A DNA stretch of 64,000 nt from Sphingobium sp. 66-54 (GCA_001899715.1 MKWI01000003.1:124001-188000); one strand, 5' to 3'. Positions 21,839-35,450 are shown, counted from the stretch's first letter. Numbers and translations are program-made. The notes: generated by a model from the sequence alone, not told the origin.

Positions 21839-22240
21839 TCAGATATCCGGGTAGTCACTGATGTAGCTTCGCATCCGCGCGGACCCGAGGGGCGTTAGCC
21901 CGACTGTTCGCCTGTCCGGGTTTGCCCCGGTTTGGGCGACCAGCCCCGCATGGATGAGGCACTCGACGACGCGTTCGGCCTCGTTGCCGTCGAGAAGATT
22001 GGTGAGGGCCAGATTGGCCCGTGTCAGCGGGATTGCCGCCCGGTCCGCCAGAAACAGCGAGAGCATGACGGTCATCGCGCCATCGCCCATCACGTCCCGG
22101 CGGAAATGCTCGTCGCGCAGCCGGGCCAGCCCAAGCAGCCGGCGCGCCCTGGCTTCCAACGCGGCATCGGCCGGATCGGCATCGGCACACATGATATCGA
22201 CGCCCGCCTCCGGCGAGCCGTCCCCTGCTCCAAACGTCAC
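21839..22240 (-). CDS. Winged-helix (MarR-like) regulator, second of a tandem paralogous pair
   Basis: 133 residues if begun at the GTG at 22240; an ATG at 22192 is an alternative. The protein matches its neighbour at 21142: LARLRDEHFRRDVMGDGAMTVMLSLFLA, then DRRTVGLTPLGSARMRSYISDYPDI. About 290 non-coding bases separate the two, so they may be transcribed separately. They look like products of a local duplication that have diverged in the N terminus. The start codon is uncertain. Confidence 0.65.
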   Translation of the reverse strand: MTFGAGDGSPEAGVDIMCADADPADAALEARARRLLGLARLRDEHFRRDVMGDGAMTVMLSLFLADRAAIPLTRANLALTNLLDGNEAERVVECLIHAGLVAQTGANPDRRTVGLTPLGSARMRSYISDYPDI

Positions 22241-22431
22241 GCTGGATGTCCCGGAAACCCGTAAAACAAAATGGCCGCCCCAGCCCGCACAGCAAAGCGC
22301 TAGGCTGGCCTGGACAGGCCGCGGTTAGTCTCCGTTGATCCTGACGTCATGTCCCGCAGATGGCTGACATGGTTTTGCGACCCCTGTGCTGGCCCCGGAG
22401 CCTTTCCGGCTCTCTGAAGCATCTGTTTTAT

Positions 22432-22443
22432 TTAGCACGCTAA
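22432..22443. promoter_or_regulatory. Palindrome, possible operator
   Basis: TTAGCACGCTAA has 5-bp perfect arms around two bases and lies in a local AT-rich patch upstream of the paired winged-helix genes. The assignment as an operator is a guess from shape and position. Confidence 0.35.
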
Positions 22444-22481
22444 TTATGCACGGCATCAATCTCGCAAGTCAAGGGACATAA

Positions 22482-22514
22482 AAAGGGCGACGCTACGGAA
22501 TCGCAGCGTCGCCC
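22482..22514 (-). terminator. Intrinsic terminator of pnp
   Basis: On the minus strand GGGCGACGCT and AGCGTCGCCC form a perfect 10-bp stem with a 10-base loop, followed by TTTTT. It lies 38 bases after the pnp stop. Confidence 0.9.
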
Positions 22515-22552
22515 CAATTTCGGACAGCATCCCGATACGGGACGAAGGGTCC

Positions 22553-24844
<2,292 letters not shown>

Positions 24845-25012
24845 CTGGTTTCCTTCCACCCACGGCGCCCTATTGCGCGGTGGGGCTTCTGCGGGGCTGT
24901 CCGGCCCCGTGCGGTTCGGGGCATCGGTTCGGCCCCTGATTGACGCCCCCGCCGGATTGCGGGCTTGTCGCCTGACGGGGCGCCCGCTGTCTTTGGGCGC
25001 CCATACGGAAAC

Positions 25013-25030
25013 GGCCCGCCGAAGCGGGCC
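25013..25030 (-). terminator. Hairpin between rpsO and pnp
   Basis: On the minus strand GGCCCGC-TTCG-GCGGGCC forms a 7-bp stem with a stable UUCG tetraloop 12 bases after the rpsO stop, followed by GTTTCC. A second possible stem of GGGCGCCC repeats lies at 24978-25002. One of these may act as an attenuator or as the RNase III-type processing site often found in pnp leaders. Confidence 0.65.
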
Positions 25031-25041
25031 GGAACATCATG

Positions 25042-25311
25042 TTATTTGCGGATGCCGAGCTTCGCGATGAGTGCGGTATAGCGTCCTGCATCCTTCTTTT
25101 TGAGATAATCGAGCAGCGAGCGGCGCTTGTTGACCAGCATCAGCAGGCCACGGCGGCTGTGATTATCCTTGTGGTGGCCCTTGAAGTGCTCGGTGAGGTT
25201 GGAGATACGCTCGGTGAGGATCGCCACCTGCACTTCCGGCGAACCGGTGTCGCCCTCATGCTGGGCGTTGTCCTTGATGAGTTCCTGCTTGCGCTCGGCC
25301 GTAATCGACAT
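25042..25311 (-). CDS. rpsO: 30S ribosomal protein S15
   Basis: 89 residues, full length. The sequence [36 protein letters not shown] and the motif [29 protein letters not shown] are diagnostic of S15, which binds the 16S rRNA central domain. It lies between truB and pnp as usual. Confidence 0.98.
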   Translation of the reverse strand: MSITAERKQELIKDNAQHEGDTGSPEVQVAILTERISNLTEHFKGHHKDNHSRRGLLMLVNKRRSLLDYLKKKDAGRYTALIAKLGIRK

Positions 25312-25329
25312 CGTCCATTCCTTTCGTCT

Positions 25330-26259
25330 TTAGAGATTGAAACCCCGCACGACCCGGACAAGGGCCTCGGAAGCCTCCACCAGCGCCACCGGGGTTTCGC
25401 CCTGGGTCGCCAGCATCAGCCCCTGCATGCGAGGGTCTCCCGCGAGCGTCCGGCCCTGTTTCAGGGCCATGGCTTGGTCGGGAGTGACGGGCAGAGCCGG
25501 GATGTCGTCCAGCCCTGCCGTCAATGGCAGCATATGCCGCTCTATGGCGCGCGCCTTAGCAGCATCGTTCAGAATGTCCAGTGAAATCGCCTGTTCCAGC
25601 GTGAACGGACCAGCCTTTGTGCGGCGCAACATCGTGACGTGACCGACCGTGCCGAGCGCCAGCGCAAGGTCGCGCGCGAGGCTGCGGATATAGGTGCCCT
25701 TTGAGACGGATGCGGTGAGCGTGACGCTCTCCACCGCATCCGCCGGCCCCTCCATCTCCCGCACGGCCAGCGCATGGATCGTCACCGCCCGCGCCGCCAT
25801 GGCCACCGTCTCACCCGCCCGCGCCCGGTCGTAGGCACGCTGGCCGTCGATCAGGATCGCGCTGTAGGCGGGCGGTGTCTGTTCGATCGGTCCGGTGAAG
25901 CGCGGCAGCGCCGCCGCCACCTGCGCCGCGCCCGGCCGCACATCGGACCTCGCGATCACCGCACCCTCAAGGTCCAGCGTATCGGTCTGCGCGCCGAAGC
26001 GGACGGTGAACTCATAGACCTTGTCGCTGTCGAGCATCCGCCCGGCGAGCTTGGTCGCCTCGCCCACCGCCACCGGCAGCACGCCGGAGGCCAGCGGATC
26101 GAGCGTGCCGCCGTGGCCGACCTTGGCCCTCGGCAGTCCCGCCTCGCGCAGCGCGCGCTTCACCGCGCCCACCGCCTGGGTCGAGCCCAGGCCGACGGGC
26201 TTGTCGAGGATCAGCCAGCCATGGAGCGGCGCGGGACGGGGCAGGTCGGGAGCGGTCAT
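25330..26259 (-). CDS. truB: tRNA pseudouridine(55) synthase
   Basis: 309 residues from the ATG at 26259; the frame extends upstream without support. It makes pseudouridine 55 in the T loop of tRNAs. Catalytic-site motif GHGGTLDPLASGVLPV contains the active Asp. LDKPVGLGSTQAV and the later KGTYIRSLARDLALALG are also typical. It is the usual neighbour of rpsO, but here rbfA is 1.9 kb upstream because of inserted genes. Confidence 0.96.
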   Translation of the reverse strand: MTAPDLPRPAPLHGWLILDKPVGLGSTQAVGAVKRALREAGLPRAKVGHGGTLDPLASGVLPVAVGEATKLAGRMLDSDKVYEFTVRFGAQTDTLDLEGAVIARSDVRPGAAQVAAALPRFTGPIEQTPPAYSAILIDGQRAYDRARAGETVAMAARAVTIHALAVREMEGPADAVESVTLTASVSKGTYIRSLARDLALALGTVGHVTMLRRTKAGPFTLEQAISLDILNDAAKARAIERHMLPLTAGLDDIPALPVTPDQAMALKQGRTLAGDPRMQGLMLATQGETPVALVEASEALVRVVRGFNL

Positions 26260-26332
26260 GGCGGCGCCATAGCCGCCCCGGCCCGGCCTGTCAGTCCCCG
26301 CCTGCCAGTCTCCGCCCGTCAACCCCCGCCTG

Positions 26333-26722
26333 TCAGCCGTTCGCGTCCGCTTTCACCTTCGCGCGCTTGGCGGGTGGCGCCGCAACCCGCTCGAACGATT
26401 GCAGCGGATAGCGCTGGCCACGAATGATGACGGTGCTCCAGCGGTCCAGCGATCCGAGCGGCCCGGTATCGAAACCGATGGCCTGCACGAACGGCAGGTC
26501 GGTCGCGGGCGCGAACAGCGTCGCGCGATACCAGCGGCGGGCACTGTCCTGGAAGTAGATGGTCTGGTCTCCCTCCGCCACCCAGTCGCGCACGCCATGA
26601 TGATTGGCGAACGGAATGGACGCGGCCGGCGGCTTCGCGACCGTGAGCGGCTTGGCCGCCAGCGCTGGCGATGCGGCGAGAGAAAGAGCCAGAAACGGCG
26701 CAAAAGCGATCGTGCGTTTCAT
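26333..26722 (-). CDS. Secreted DUF6491 family protein
   Basis: 129 residues from the ATG at 26722. A signal peptide ending SPALAAKP leads to a short periplasmic domain with IPFANHHGVRDWVAEGDQ, then IYFQDSARRWYRATLFAP, then RGQRYPLQSFERV. These are the hallmarks of DUF6491. A paralog with the same motifs is at 27680. Known members have no assigned function. Both sit between rbfA and truB, an unusual location. Confidence 0.8.
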   Translation of the reverse strand: MKRTIAFAPFLALSLAASPALAAKPLTVAKPPAASIPFANHHGVRDWVAEGDQTIYFQDSARRWYRATLFAPATDLPFVQAIGFDTGPLGSLDRWSTVIIRGQRYPLQSFERVAAPPAKRAKVKADANG

Positions 26723-26862
26723 GATCTCTGCCTTTCCTGTCTGGTCAGGCCATGAATCTGGGAAGCCGCGCGGCGGCGGCAAGGGCCGGTTGCGCTTTGC
26801 CAGCCGATGCGACACTTTATTACAGTGCTTACACCATCACTCCCCGGCACAAGAGCGAGGAA

Positions 26863-27432
26863 ATGAACGGGCTTCGCGACCAACTTCTGACGCCACTGCG
26901 CACCGGCACGCTCTTGCTGACGCCGCTCGGCGAGCCGCACCGCGCTCCTTTGCGCGCGGCCTGCGCCGCCGATCCCGCCATCTGGCCGATTTACGCGACC
27001 AGCTACGCCCCGCCGCAGTTCGATGCCAGCTTCGACGCGCTGCTCGCCAACCCCGGCCGCCTGCCCTTCGCGGTTTTCGATGGCGATGCGCTGGTCGGCA
27101 TGACCGCCTATCTGCGCCTTGATCCCGGCGCGCAAACACTGGAGATCGGCAACAGCTACCTCGTACCCATCGCACGCGGCACCGGGCTCAACACGGCCAT
27201 GAAACGGCTGATGATCGCGCATGCCTTCGCCTGCGGCTTGCGGCGCATCGAATTCCGTATCGACACGCGCAATGCGCGCAGTCAGGCCGCCGTCCGCAAG
27301 CTGGGCGCGGTGCACGAGGGCACGCTGCGCGCCGAGCGCATCACCTGGACCGGCCATGTCCGCGACACCGCCTTGTTCGCCTTGCTGCGGGAAGATTGGG
27401 AAGCGGCGGCGCCTCGGTCGCCTGTCCCCTGA
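26863..27432 (+). CDS. GNAT family N-acetyltransferase (RimJ/RimL type)
   Basis: 189 residues from the ATG at 26863. Acetyl-CoA binding is suggested by the segment VPIARGTGLNTAMKRLMIAHAF and by RIEFRIDTRNARSQAAVRKLGAVHEG, typical of RimJ/RimL-like GNAT enzymes acting on protein N termini or small amines. The gene is on the plus strand inside an otherwise minus-strand operon, divergent from the DUF6491 gene at 26333. The GAGGAA before the ATG is very close; an alternative start upstream is not excluded. Confidence 0.8.
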   Translation: MNGLRDQLLTPLRTGTLLLTPLGEPHRAPLRAACAADPAIWPIYATSYAPPQFDASFDALLANPGRLPFAVFDGDALVGMTAYLRLDPGAQTLEIGNSYLVPIARGTGLNTAMKRLMIAHAFACGLRRIEFRIDTRNARSQAAVRKLGAVHEGTLRAERITWTGHVRDTALFALLREDWEAAAPRSPVP

Positions 27433-27679
27433 AGTGCATCCACGTCAGCTTGACCATGCCGTGCTCCCACGACGGCAAGAGCCAGAGCGCATAGGCAGCC
27501 TCTTCCCCCTCGCCCCGCCTTCATAGAAACACCGGCGGACGACCTCCGGCGCAGCTTGATCGCAAAAAACCCACCCATCCATGTCACGCATAGCCGACGC
27601 GAACGGTCCCCGCTCCATCTGAACGGAGCCTGCTTCGCTCGCAGCCCATCCCGGTCGAGCCACCCCCGGTCAGGCCAGC

Positions 27680-28072
27680 CTATTTCTTCTTGGGCGGCGG
27701 GCCGCTGTTCACCAGCGACTTGAGCGGATAGCGCGTTCCCCCGACCACAACGACGCCGAACTTGTCGAGCCGGTCCACACCCTTGGTCTCAAAGCCGATA
27801 TTGGTCGCAAAGGAGAGGTCCGGCGCGGGCGTGGCCAGCGTCGCCAGATACCATTTGCGCTGTGCGTCCTGGATATAGAGCTTGTCGTCGTCCACTGCCT
27901 GCCAGTCGCGGATGCCGCTGCGATTGGCGAAGGGGATGGATGTCTCCGTACCGGCTGTCGCCGCGGCTTCCTCCGCCGCGACCGCCTGCTCGGCCGCCCG
28001 CAGACCACCGCTGGCGATGAACGCGGCTGTCGCCAGCACCGTGGCAAGGGCGAAACGGTTGAACTGACTCAT
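27680..28072 (-). CDS. Secreted DUF6491 family protein (paralog)
   Basis: 130 residues with an AAAGGAG site upstream. A signal peptide is followed by a short Ala/Glu-rich linker and then IPFANRSGIRDWQAVDDDKLYIQDAQRKWYLATL. Near the end comes GTRYPLKSLVNSGPPPKKK. It aligns along its length with the gene at 26333. Cell location is predicted periplasmic. Role unknown. Confidence 0.8.
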   Translation of the reverse strand: MSQFNRFALATVLATAAFIASGGLRAAEQAVAAEEAAATAGTETSIPFANRSGIRDWQAVDDDKLYIQDAQRKWYLATLATPAPDLSFATNIGFETKGVDRLDKFGVVVVGGTRYPLKSLVNSGPPPKKK

Positions 28073-28171
28073 GGCCGGTCTCCTTTCCCGATGGCATCCC
28101 TAACGAATGGCATGTGAAGCGGCCATGAACCGGATGACGGCGGCACTCCATCCGCCGCCCGGTCCGCACCG

Positions 28172-28576
28172 TCAGTCTTCCGAACCGTCCAGGTCCTGTG
28201 CGATGTGGGGCGAGCGCAGCAGCGCATCAATGTGGCTGCCTTCCTCAAAGCTGCAGTCGCTCAGGAACTTGAGCCGCGCCGCATATTTGAGCTTCACCCG
28301 CTTCGCCACCTCGCGCTGGAGATAGGCGGTGTTGGTGCGCAACGCCTTGAGCACCGCCTCCTCGTCCCGCCCGAGCAGGGGCTTGATGAACACGATGGCA
28401 TGCCGCAGGTCCGGCGACATGCGCACCTCGGTCACGCTCACCACATGGCTGGCGAGCACATCGTCATGCACGTCGCCGCGCTGGAGGATATCCGCCAGCA
28501 CATGGCGCACCTGCTCGCCCACGCGCAGCAGGCGCACGGATGGTTCGCCGCTGGCGATCGCATGTCTGGCCATCAT
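28172..28576 (-). CDS. rbfA: 30S ribosome-binding factor A
   Basis: 134 residues (133 from the second ATG). RbfA is a KH-like factor for 16S rRNA 5'-end maturation and cold adaptation. The central [16 protein letters not shown] and [22 protein letters not shown] motifs are diagnostic. It follows infB on the same strand after about 190 non-coding bases. Confidence 0.96.
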   Translation of the reverse strand: MMARHAIASGEPSVRLLRVGEQVRHVLADILQRGDVHDDVLASHVVSVTEVRMSPDLRHAIVFIKPLLGRDEEAVLKALRTNTAYLQREVAKRVKLKYAARLKFLSDCSFEEGSHIDALLRSPHIAQDLDGSED

Positions 28577-28767
28577 CGCGTCTCCATCGCCTCGATCATC
28601 CGCTCCAGCGAGCGGAGGGCGCGGGCTATGCCCATGCAGCCCGGATATCCCCTATGCCCCGGCCCCTCGCCCGGTGCAAAGCGCGCCGCCCTTTTGCGTG
28701 CCGCGAGCGCCGCCGGTCCGAGGCCGGGTGAACCTGTCCGCCGGGGAGCGGCGCGCCGGGTCCCGCC

Positions 28768-31314
<2,547 letters not shown>

Positions 31315-31379
31315 CGACGCAATTTAACCCTTCATCTTCCGTCCGGCCGAGCCTTCAAGCCCGCCCGAATCCTTCGTCT

Positions 31380-32051
31380 TCACGCCATCGCCTGTGGGCT
31401 GTCCCCCACGGGATCGCGGTCAGCCGAACCGGAGTTCGGCGCCGCGTTAGCGCATCCCAGATAGCTTTGCCAGCGGCCGAGCAGAGCGGCGAGGCGATCC
31501 GCGGCGGCAGCGTCCGTCACAGCGACGTGGACGACATTGTGCCTGCCTAATGCCACAGATAGGGCGTCCCGGTCCACCGGCAAGCGCTGGCCGCCAAAAG
31601 ACTCGCCCTCGCGCTCCTCGCCCACCCGCCACGCCTGGTCGAGCTTGCGGCGGCCGTCCTCACCGGCATCGCGCGCATGCAGGAGCAGCCGCACCTGCCC
31701 ACGCCGCGCCGCCGTCTCAATCTTGTCGAAGCCGCTGATGAGATTGGAGGCCCGCGCCTCCAGCCCCAGCCGTGCCAGCACCTCGCCGCGAAGCGCGGTC
31801 TCGATCCGCTCCGGCAGGTCGGCCGGCACGGTCAGCGCCTCACCCTTGAACGCGCGGGCAAGCGCACCCTTCAGCTTGCCCTTGGTGATCGCCTGCTCAA
31901 GCGCGGCGCGGTCGACGCCGATCCACGCGCCCCGCCCCGGCGCCTTGGCGCGCACGTCCGGCAGCAGCGTGCCGTCCGGCGCGATCGCCAGCCGGATGAG
32001 ATGCGCGGGATCGGCCCGCTCACCGGTGAGGATGCAGCGCCGCTCGCTCAT
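31380..32051 (-). CDS. YlxR-family RNA-binding protein (DUF448) with C-terminal L7Ae-like region
   Basis: 223 residues. The N-terminal domain has CILTGERADPAHLIRLAIAPDG and KAPGRGAWIGVDRAAL, matching DUF448/YlxR with its GRGA(W/Y) motif. The C-terminal part (LGLEARASNLISGFDKIE ... VRLLLHARDAGEDGRRKL) resembles an L7Ae/L30e-like RNA-binding fold, as often seen in alphaproteobacterial YlxR proteins. Position between nusA and infB agrees. In other bacteria YlxR relatives bind RNA or RNase P, but the role here is inferred. Confidence 0.9.
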   Translation of the reverse strand: MSERRCILTGERADPAHLIRLAIAPDGTLLPDVRAKAPGRGAWIGVDRAALEQAITKGKLKGALARAFKGEALTVPADLPERIETALRGEVLARLGLEARASNLISGFDKIETAARRGQVRLLLHARDAGEDGRRKLDQAWRVGEEREGESFGGQRLPVDRDALSVALGRHNVVHVAVTDAAAADRLAALLGRWQSYLGCANAAPNSGSADRDPVGDSPQAMA

Positions 32052-32162
32052 GCACCTATCTCCCCGGACGCAAGGCCCGCAGGCACGCGCGCACCAGCAC
32101 AGCCGCGCCCTTCCCCGGACGCGCCCCGTGGCTCAGCCTGCGCGGATTTGCGCCTCAGCGCC

Positions 32163-32393
32163 TCATTGGGAGGAGACCGCAACATGGGCGTCCTCCCTTC
32201 GCGGAGCCGCATGGCCCGAAATCAGGCGGCCGGCGACGCCCCAGTCATCCGGAGACACCTCCTGGATGACCACGAACACCTGCTCGGGCCGCTTGCCGAG
32301 GCGATCGACGAGCGACTGCGTGACATCGGCAACGAGCCCCGCCTTCTGCTCCCGGCTAATGCCTTCGATCACCTCGATCTTCACATAGGGCAT
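32163..32393 (-). CDS. 4-oxalocrotonate tautomerase-like protein inside the nusA operon
   Basis: 76 residues. After Met removal the protein begins with Pro, the catalytic base of the tautomerase superfamily: PYVKIEVIEGISREQKAGLV, then VFVVIQEVSPDDWGVAGRL. The C-terminal tail (about 15 residues, RREDAHVAVSSQ) is longer than in classical 62-residue 4-OT. The ATG overlaps the nusA stop by one base (TGATG at 32391-32395), so translation is coupled to nusA. Substrate unknown; the family acts on 2-hydroxymuconate-type enols among others. Confidence 0.88.
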   Translation of the reverse strand: MPYVKIEVIEGISREQKAGLVADVTQSLVDRLGKRPEQVFVVIQEVSPDDWGVAGRLISGHAAPRREDAHVAVSSQ

Positions 32394-34018
32394 CAGGCGC
32401 CCCCAACTTCATCGGCGCTTTCGGAGGCAGCGTTCTGATCCTGATCCGCCGCCTGATCCTCATCCTCGAACCAGTGCGCGCGGGCCGCCATGATGATCTC
32501 GTTGCCCATTTCCTCGGAGAGACCATAGGTCGCGAGCACGCCGCCCTTGTCCTCCGGCGCGTCCCGCCGCCGGCGCGGATCGACCCGCTTGCGGGCGACC
32601 AGCTCGTCGGTGGCGAGGTCGGCGAGGTCGTCCAGCGTCTTGATGCCGGCCTTGCCCAGCGTCACCAGCATCGCTTCGGTGAGGTGCGGCATCCCGGCCA
32701 GCGCATCGTCCACGCCGAGCGCGCGGCGTTCCTCGCGGGCAGCCACTTCGCGCCGCTCCAGCGCTTCCTGCGCGCGGCTCTGCAATTCTTCGGCCAGCTC
32801 GTCGTCGAAACCCTCGATGCTCGCCAGCTCGTCGATCGCTACATAGGCGACCTCCTCCAGCTCGGTGAAGCCCTCGGCCACCAGCAACTGGGAGAGCGTC
32901 TCGTCCACGTCCAGCTCGTTCTGGAACAGCTCGGAGCGCTGGACGAACTCGCGCTGGCGCTTCTCGCTCGCGTCGGCCTCGGTCATGATGTCGATGGCCT
33001 TGGCGGTGAGCTGGCTCGCGAGGCGGACATTCTGCCCGCGCCGGCCGATGGCGAGGCTGAGCTGGTCGTCGGGCACCACCACCTCGATCCGCTCCTCGTC
33101 CTCGTCGATGACGACGCGGCTGACGGTCGCGGGCTGGAGCGCGTTGACGACGAAGGTCGCCGTGTCCTCGCTCCACGGGATGATGTCGATCTTCTCGCCC
33201 TGCATCTCCTGCACGACGGCCTGCACGCGGCTGCCCTTCATGCCGACGCAGGCGCCGACCGGGTCGATCGAGCTGTCGTGGCTGATGACGCCGATCTTGG
33301 CGCGGCTGCCCGGATCGCGCGCGGCGGCCTTGATCTCGATGATGCCGTCGTAAATCTCCGGCACTTCCTGCGCGAACAGCCGCTTCATGAAGTCCGGGTG
33401 AGCGCGGCTGAGGAAGATCTGCGGCCCGCGATTTTCGCGGCGCACGTTGAGGATCAGCGCACGCACGCGGTCGCCCACGCGCACCACTTCGCGCGGGATC
33501 TGCTGGTCGCGGCGGATCACGCCCTCGGCGCGGCCGAGATTGACGACGACATGGCCGAACTCGACCGACTTGACGACGCCGGTGATGATCTCGCCCGCGC
33601 GGTCCTTGAACTCGCCATATTGCCGCTCGCGCTCGGCATCGCGCACCTTCTGGAAGATGACCTGCTTGGCCGACTGCGCGTCGATGCGCCCCAGATCCAC
33701 CGGCGGCAGCGGATCGACGATGAAGTCGCCGACAACAGCGCCCGGCTGCAACTTCTGCGCGGCCTTGAGGTCGACCTGCTTGAAATAGTCGTCCACCTGC
33801 TCGACCACCTCGACCACGCGCCACAGCCGCAGGTCGCCGGTCTCCGGGTCCAGCTTGGCGCGAATGTCGTTCTCGGCCCCGTAGCGCGAGCGCGCCGAAC
33901 GCTGGATCGCGTCCTCCATCGCCTCGATGACGATCGCCTTGTCGATCATCTTCTCGGCGGCGACCGAGTTGGCAATGGCGATAAGCTCGGCCTTGTTGGC
34001 GGAGATGGCGTTGGCCAT
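32393..34018 (-). CDS. nusA: Transcription termination/antitermination factor NusA
   Basis: 541 residues. Domains in order: NusA N-terminal RNA polymerase-binding domain, S1 domain (GEIITGVVKSVEFGHVVVNLGRAEG), two KH domains (DPVGACVGMKGSRVQAV and LSLAIGRRGQNVRLAS), then a C-terminal acidic helix-hairpin-helix region. It controls pausing, termination and antitermination. It follows rimP after four bases, and its stop overlaps the tautomerase start. Confidence 0.97.
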   Translation of the reverse strand: MANAISANKAELIAIANSVAAEKMIDKAIVIEAMEDAIQRSARSRYGAENDIRAKLDPETGDLRLWRVVEVVEQVDDYFKQVDLKAAQKLQPGAVVGDFIVDPLPPVDLGRIDAQSAKQVIFQKVRDAERERQYGEFKDRAGEIITGVVKSVEFGHVVVNLGRAEGVIRRDQQIPREVVRVGDRVRALILNVRRENRGPQIFLSRAHPDFMKRLFAQEVPEIYDGIIEIKAAARDPGSRAKIGVISHDSSIDPVGACVGMKGSRVQAVVQEMQGEKIDIIPWSEDTATFVVNALQPATVSRVVIDEDEERIEVVVPDDQLSLAIGRRGQNVRLASQLTAKAIDIMTEADASEKRQREFVQRSELFQNELDVDETLSQLLVAEGFTELEEVAYVAIDELASIEGFDDELAEELQSRAQEALERREVAAREERRALGVDDALAGMPHLTEAMLVTLGKAGIKTLDDLADLATDELVARKRVDPRRRRDAPEDKGGVLATYGLSEEMGNEIIMAARAHWFEDEDQAADQDQNAASESADEVGGA

Positions 34019-34022
34019 GGGG

Positions 34023-34571
34023 TTAGTCTTCCTGTTCCTGGGTGACGATCTCGTCCGCGCCCTCGGTGGAAAGCGGGACAGTAGCAGAAATGAGCGCGTC
34101 CGTCAGCACGAGCTTGGCGCTCTGGATGTTCGAAAAGGGCGTGGCGATGCGGCCGGATTTGGGATCGTCGAGCAGCACGCTCTCGCCTTCGGCGCCCGCC
34201 AGCACGGCCTTCACCTGCTTGCGGCCCTCCACCGGCTCGACGAATTGCACGCGCGCCTCATGGCCGGTCCAGTCTGTAAAATCCTTGAGGCGGGTGAGCG
34301 GCCGGTCGATCCCCGGCGAGCTGACCTCCAGCCGATAGGCGCCCTCGATCGGGTCATGCCCCTCGGCCTCCAGCGCGTCGAGTCGCTCGGAGATACGGCG
34401 CGAGAGCGCGGCGCAATCGTCGATGGTGAGCTGGCGCGTATCCGGCCGCTCCGCCATGATCTGGAGCGTGCGCTCATCGTCGCGGCCGAACAGCAGGACG
34501 CGCACGACATCGAAGCCGAGCGCCTGCGCCTCGGTCCCGATCATCGCCGTAAGGGCGTCCATATCCGCCAT
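34023..34571 (-). CDS. rimP: Ribosome maturation factor RimP
   Basis: 182 residues. RimP assists 30S maturation. Visible motifs are DCAALSRRISERLDA, YRLEVSSPGIDRPLTRLKDF and the C-terminal SH3-like domain ending in a family-variable tail. It is the first gene of the rimP-nusA-infB operon. The C terminus ESTEGADEIVTQEQED-like tail is acidic. Confidence 0.95.
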   Translation of the reverse strand: MADMDALTAMIGTEAQALGFDVVRVLLFGRDDERTLQIMAERPDTRQLTIDDCAALSRRISERLDALEAEGHDPIEGAYRLEVSSPGIDRPLTRLKDFTDWTGHEARVQFVEPVEGRKQVKAVLAGAEGESVLLDDPKSGRIATPFSNIQSAKLVLTDALISATVPLSTEGADEIVTQEQED

Positions 34572-34822
34572 GCCGTCTCCACGTCCCGCGCCCGCAAGCG
34601 CTTCGAATCCATGCCGCCCGAACGGCAGCCCGCTTCGCCGCCGGCCCCTTACGGTGCCGACCCCAACTCCATAACGATGTCAGGAAAGCGAGCGGGATAT
34701 AGGAGAAGTCGCGCGCCGAGACAAGATGCTCCATCGCGCGACGGCAAGGAAATATCGCAGGCAGCGGGGCGCTGCGCCGGGCCGCCGCCATCGTTCGGCG
34801 TGGCCCGGCAGCCGGGACCGGA

Positions 34823-35065
34823 TCAGAACCGGCCGACGATTTCCCAGATGGTCCACAGGACGAGCATGCCCAGCGGCACGATCATCGCGAGCGCGGGCAG
34901 GTCGTCGCCCTCGTCCCAGGTGCTGAACGCGCCCTTGTTTGCCCAGCTCAAGGCGTTCGCCCGGCTCAAGGCGATGGCGCGCACCTTGGACCTACGGGCG
35001 ATGGCGTGGGGCCTCCCTCCCGCAATCGCCGATCCCTGATGTGGGGAGGGTAAGTCGAGTGACAT
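34823..35065 (-). CDS. Possible small single-span membrane protein
   Basis: 80-residue frame with AAGGAT upstream of its ATG. Only the last 25 residues are protein-like: LPALAMIVPLGMLVLWTIWEIVGRF forms one membrane span near the C terminus. The first half reads as low-complexity Arg/Ala sequence and may be untranslated, in which case the true start is a later non-ATG codon. It lies just downstream of another small membrane protein. No family recognised. Confidence 0.35.
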   Translation of the reverse strand: MSLDLPSPHQGSAIAGGRPHAIARRSKVRAIALSRANALSWANKGAFSTWDEGDDLPALAMIVPLGMLVLWTIWEIVGRF

Positions 35066-35147
35066 GGTCTTTATCCTTCATGAAATGGCGCGAGCGTGCG
35101 CCGACGAACATTGCAGCGAGCGGCGGACAAACGCCCGCCGCCGGGGA

Positions 35148-35450
35148 TCAGGCAAACAGCCACCAGAGCACGCCCACGGCCACCAGCGTCGGGAAAGCGA
35201 GGAACGCGATCAGCGCGGCGCCCGGCGCTTGCAGCTTGCGGCCATGGTCGCGATGGAAGGCGGCGAGCTTCTCGGCCAGATGCGGGTCTGCCGACATCAA
35301 CCCCCGGTCGAGGATCGACACATAGGGGAAGATATCGACGAGGTTCGCCACCTCATGCTCGCTCAGATCGGGATAGCGCGCGATCAGCGCCTCGGCCTGA
35401 AGGGCCAGCGCCGATGGCTGCCGCGCACGGGGGAAATAGTTGGTGGTCAT
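35148..35450 (-). CDS. Small protein with C-terminal membrane anchor, unknown function
   Basis: 100 residues from the ATG at 35450, with GGAG 7-8 bases upstream. A helical soluble part (ALALQAEALIARYPDLSEHE, then FPYVSILDRGLM) is followed by a hydrophobic C-terminal segment (ALIAFLAFPTLVAVGVLWWLF). This suggests a tail-anchored inner-membrane protein. I do not recognise the family. Confidence 0.6.
   Translation of the reverse strand: MTTNYFPRARQPSALALQAEALIARYPDLSEHEVANLVDIFPYVSILDRGLMSADPHLAEKLAAFHRDHGRKLQAPGAALIAFLAFPTLVAVGVLWWLFA

Larger units (their letters stand above)
22241..22552. other. Intergenic region with a palindrome and the pnp terminator
   Basis: No gene is supported. An AT-rich stretch at 22420-22450 carries the palindrome TTAGC-AC-GCTAA (22432-22443), which could be an operator for a winged-helix regulator. 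The pnp terminator occupies 22482-22514. Confidence 0.45.

Noticed and set aside
27445-27663. Minus-strand frame of 72 codons between the GNAT and DUF6491 genes
   Set aside because: Weak start context and no family resemblance; too little to call a gene.
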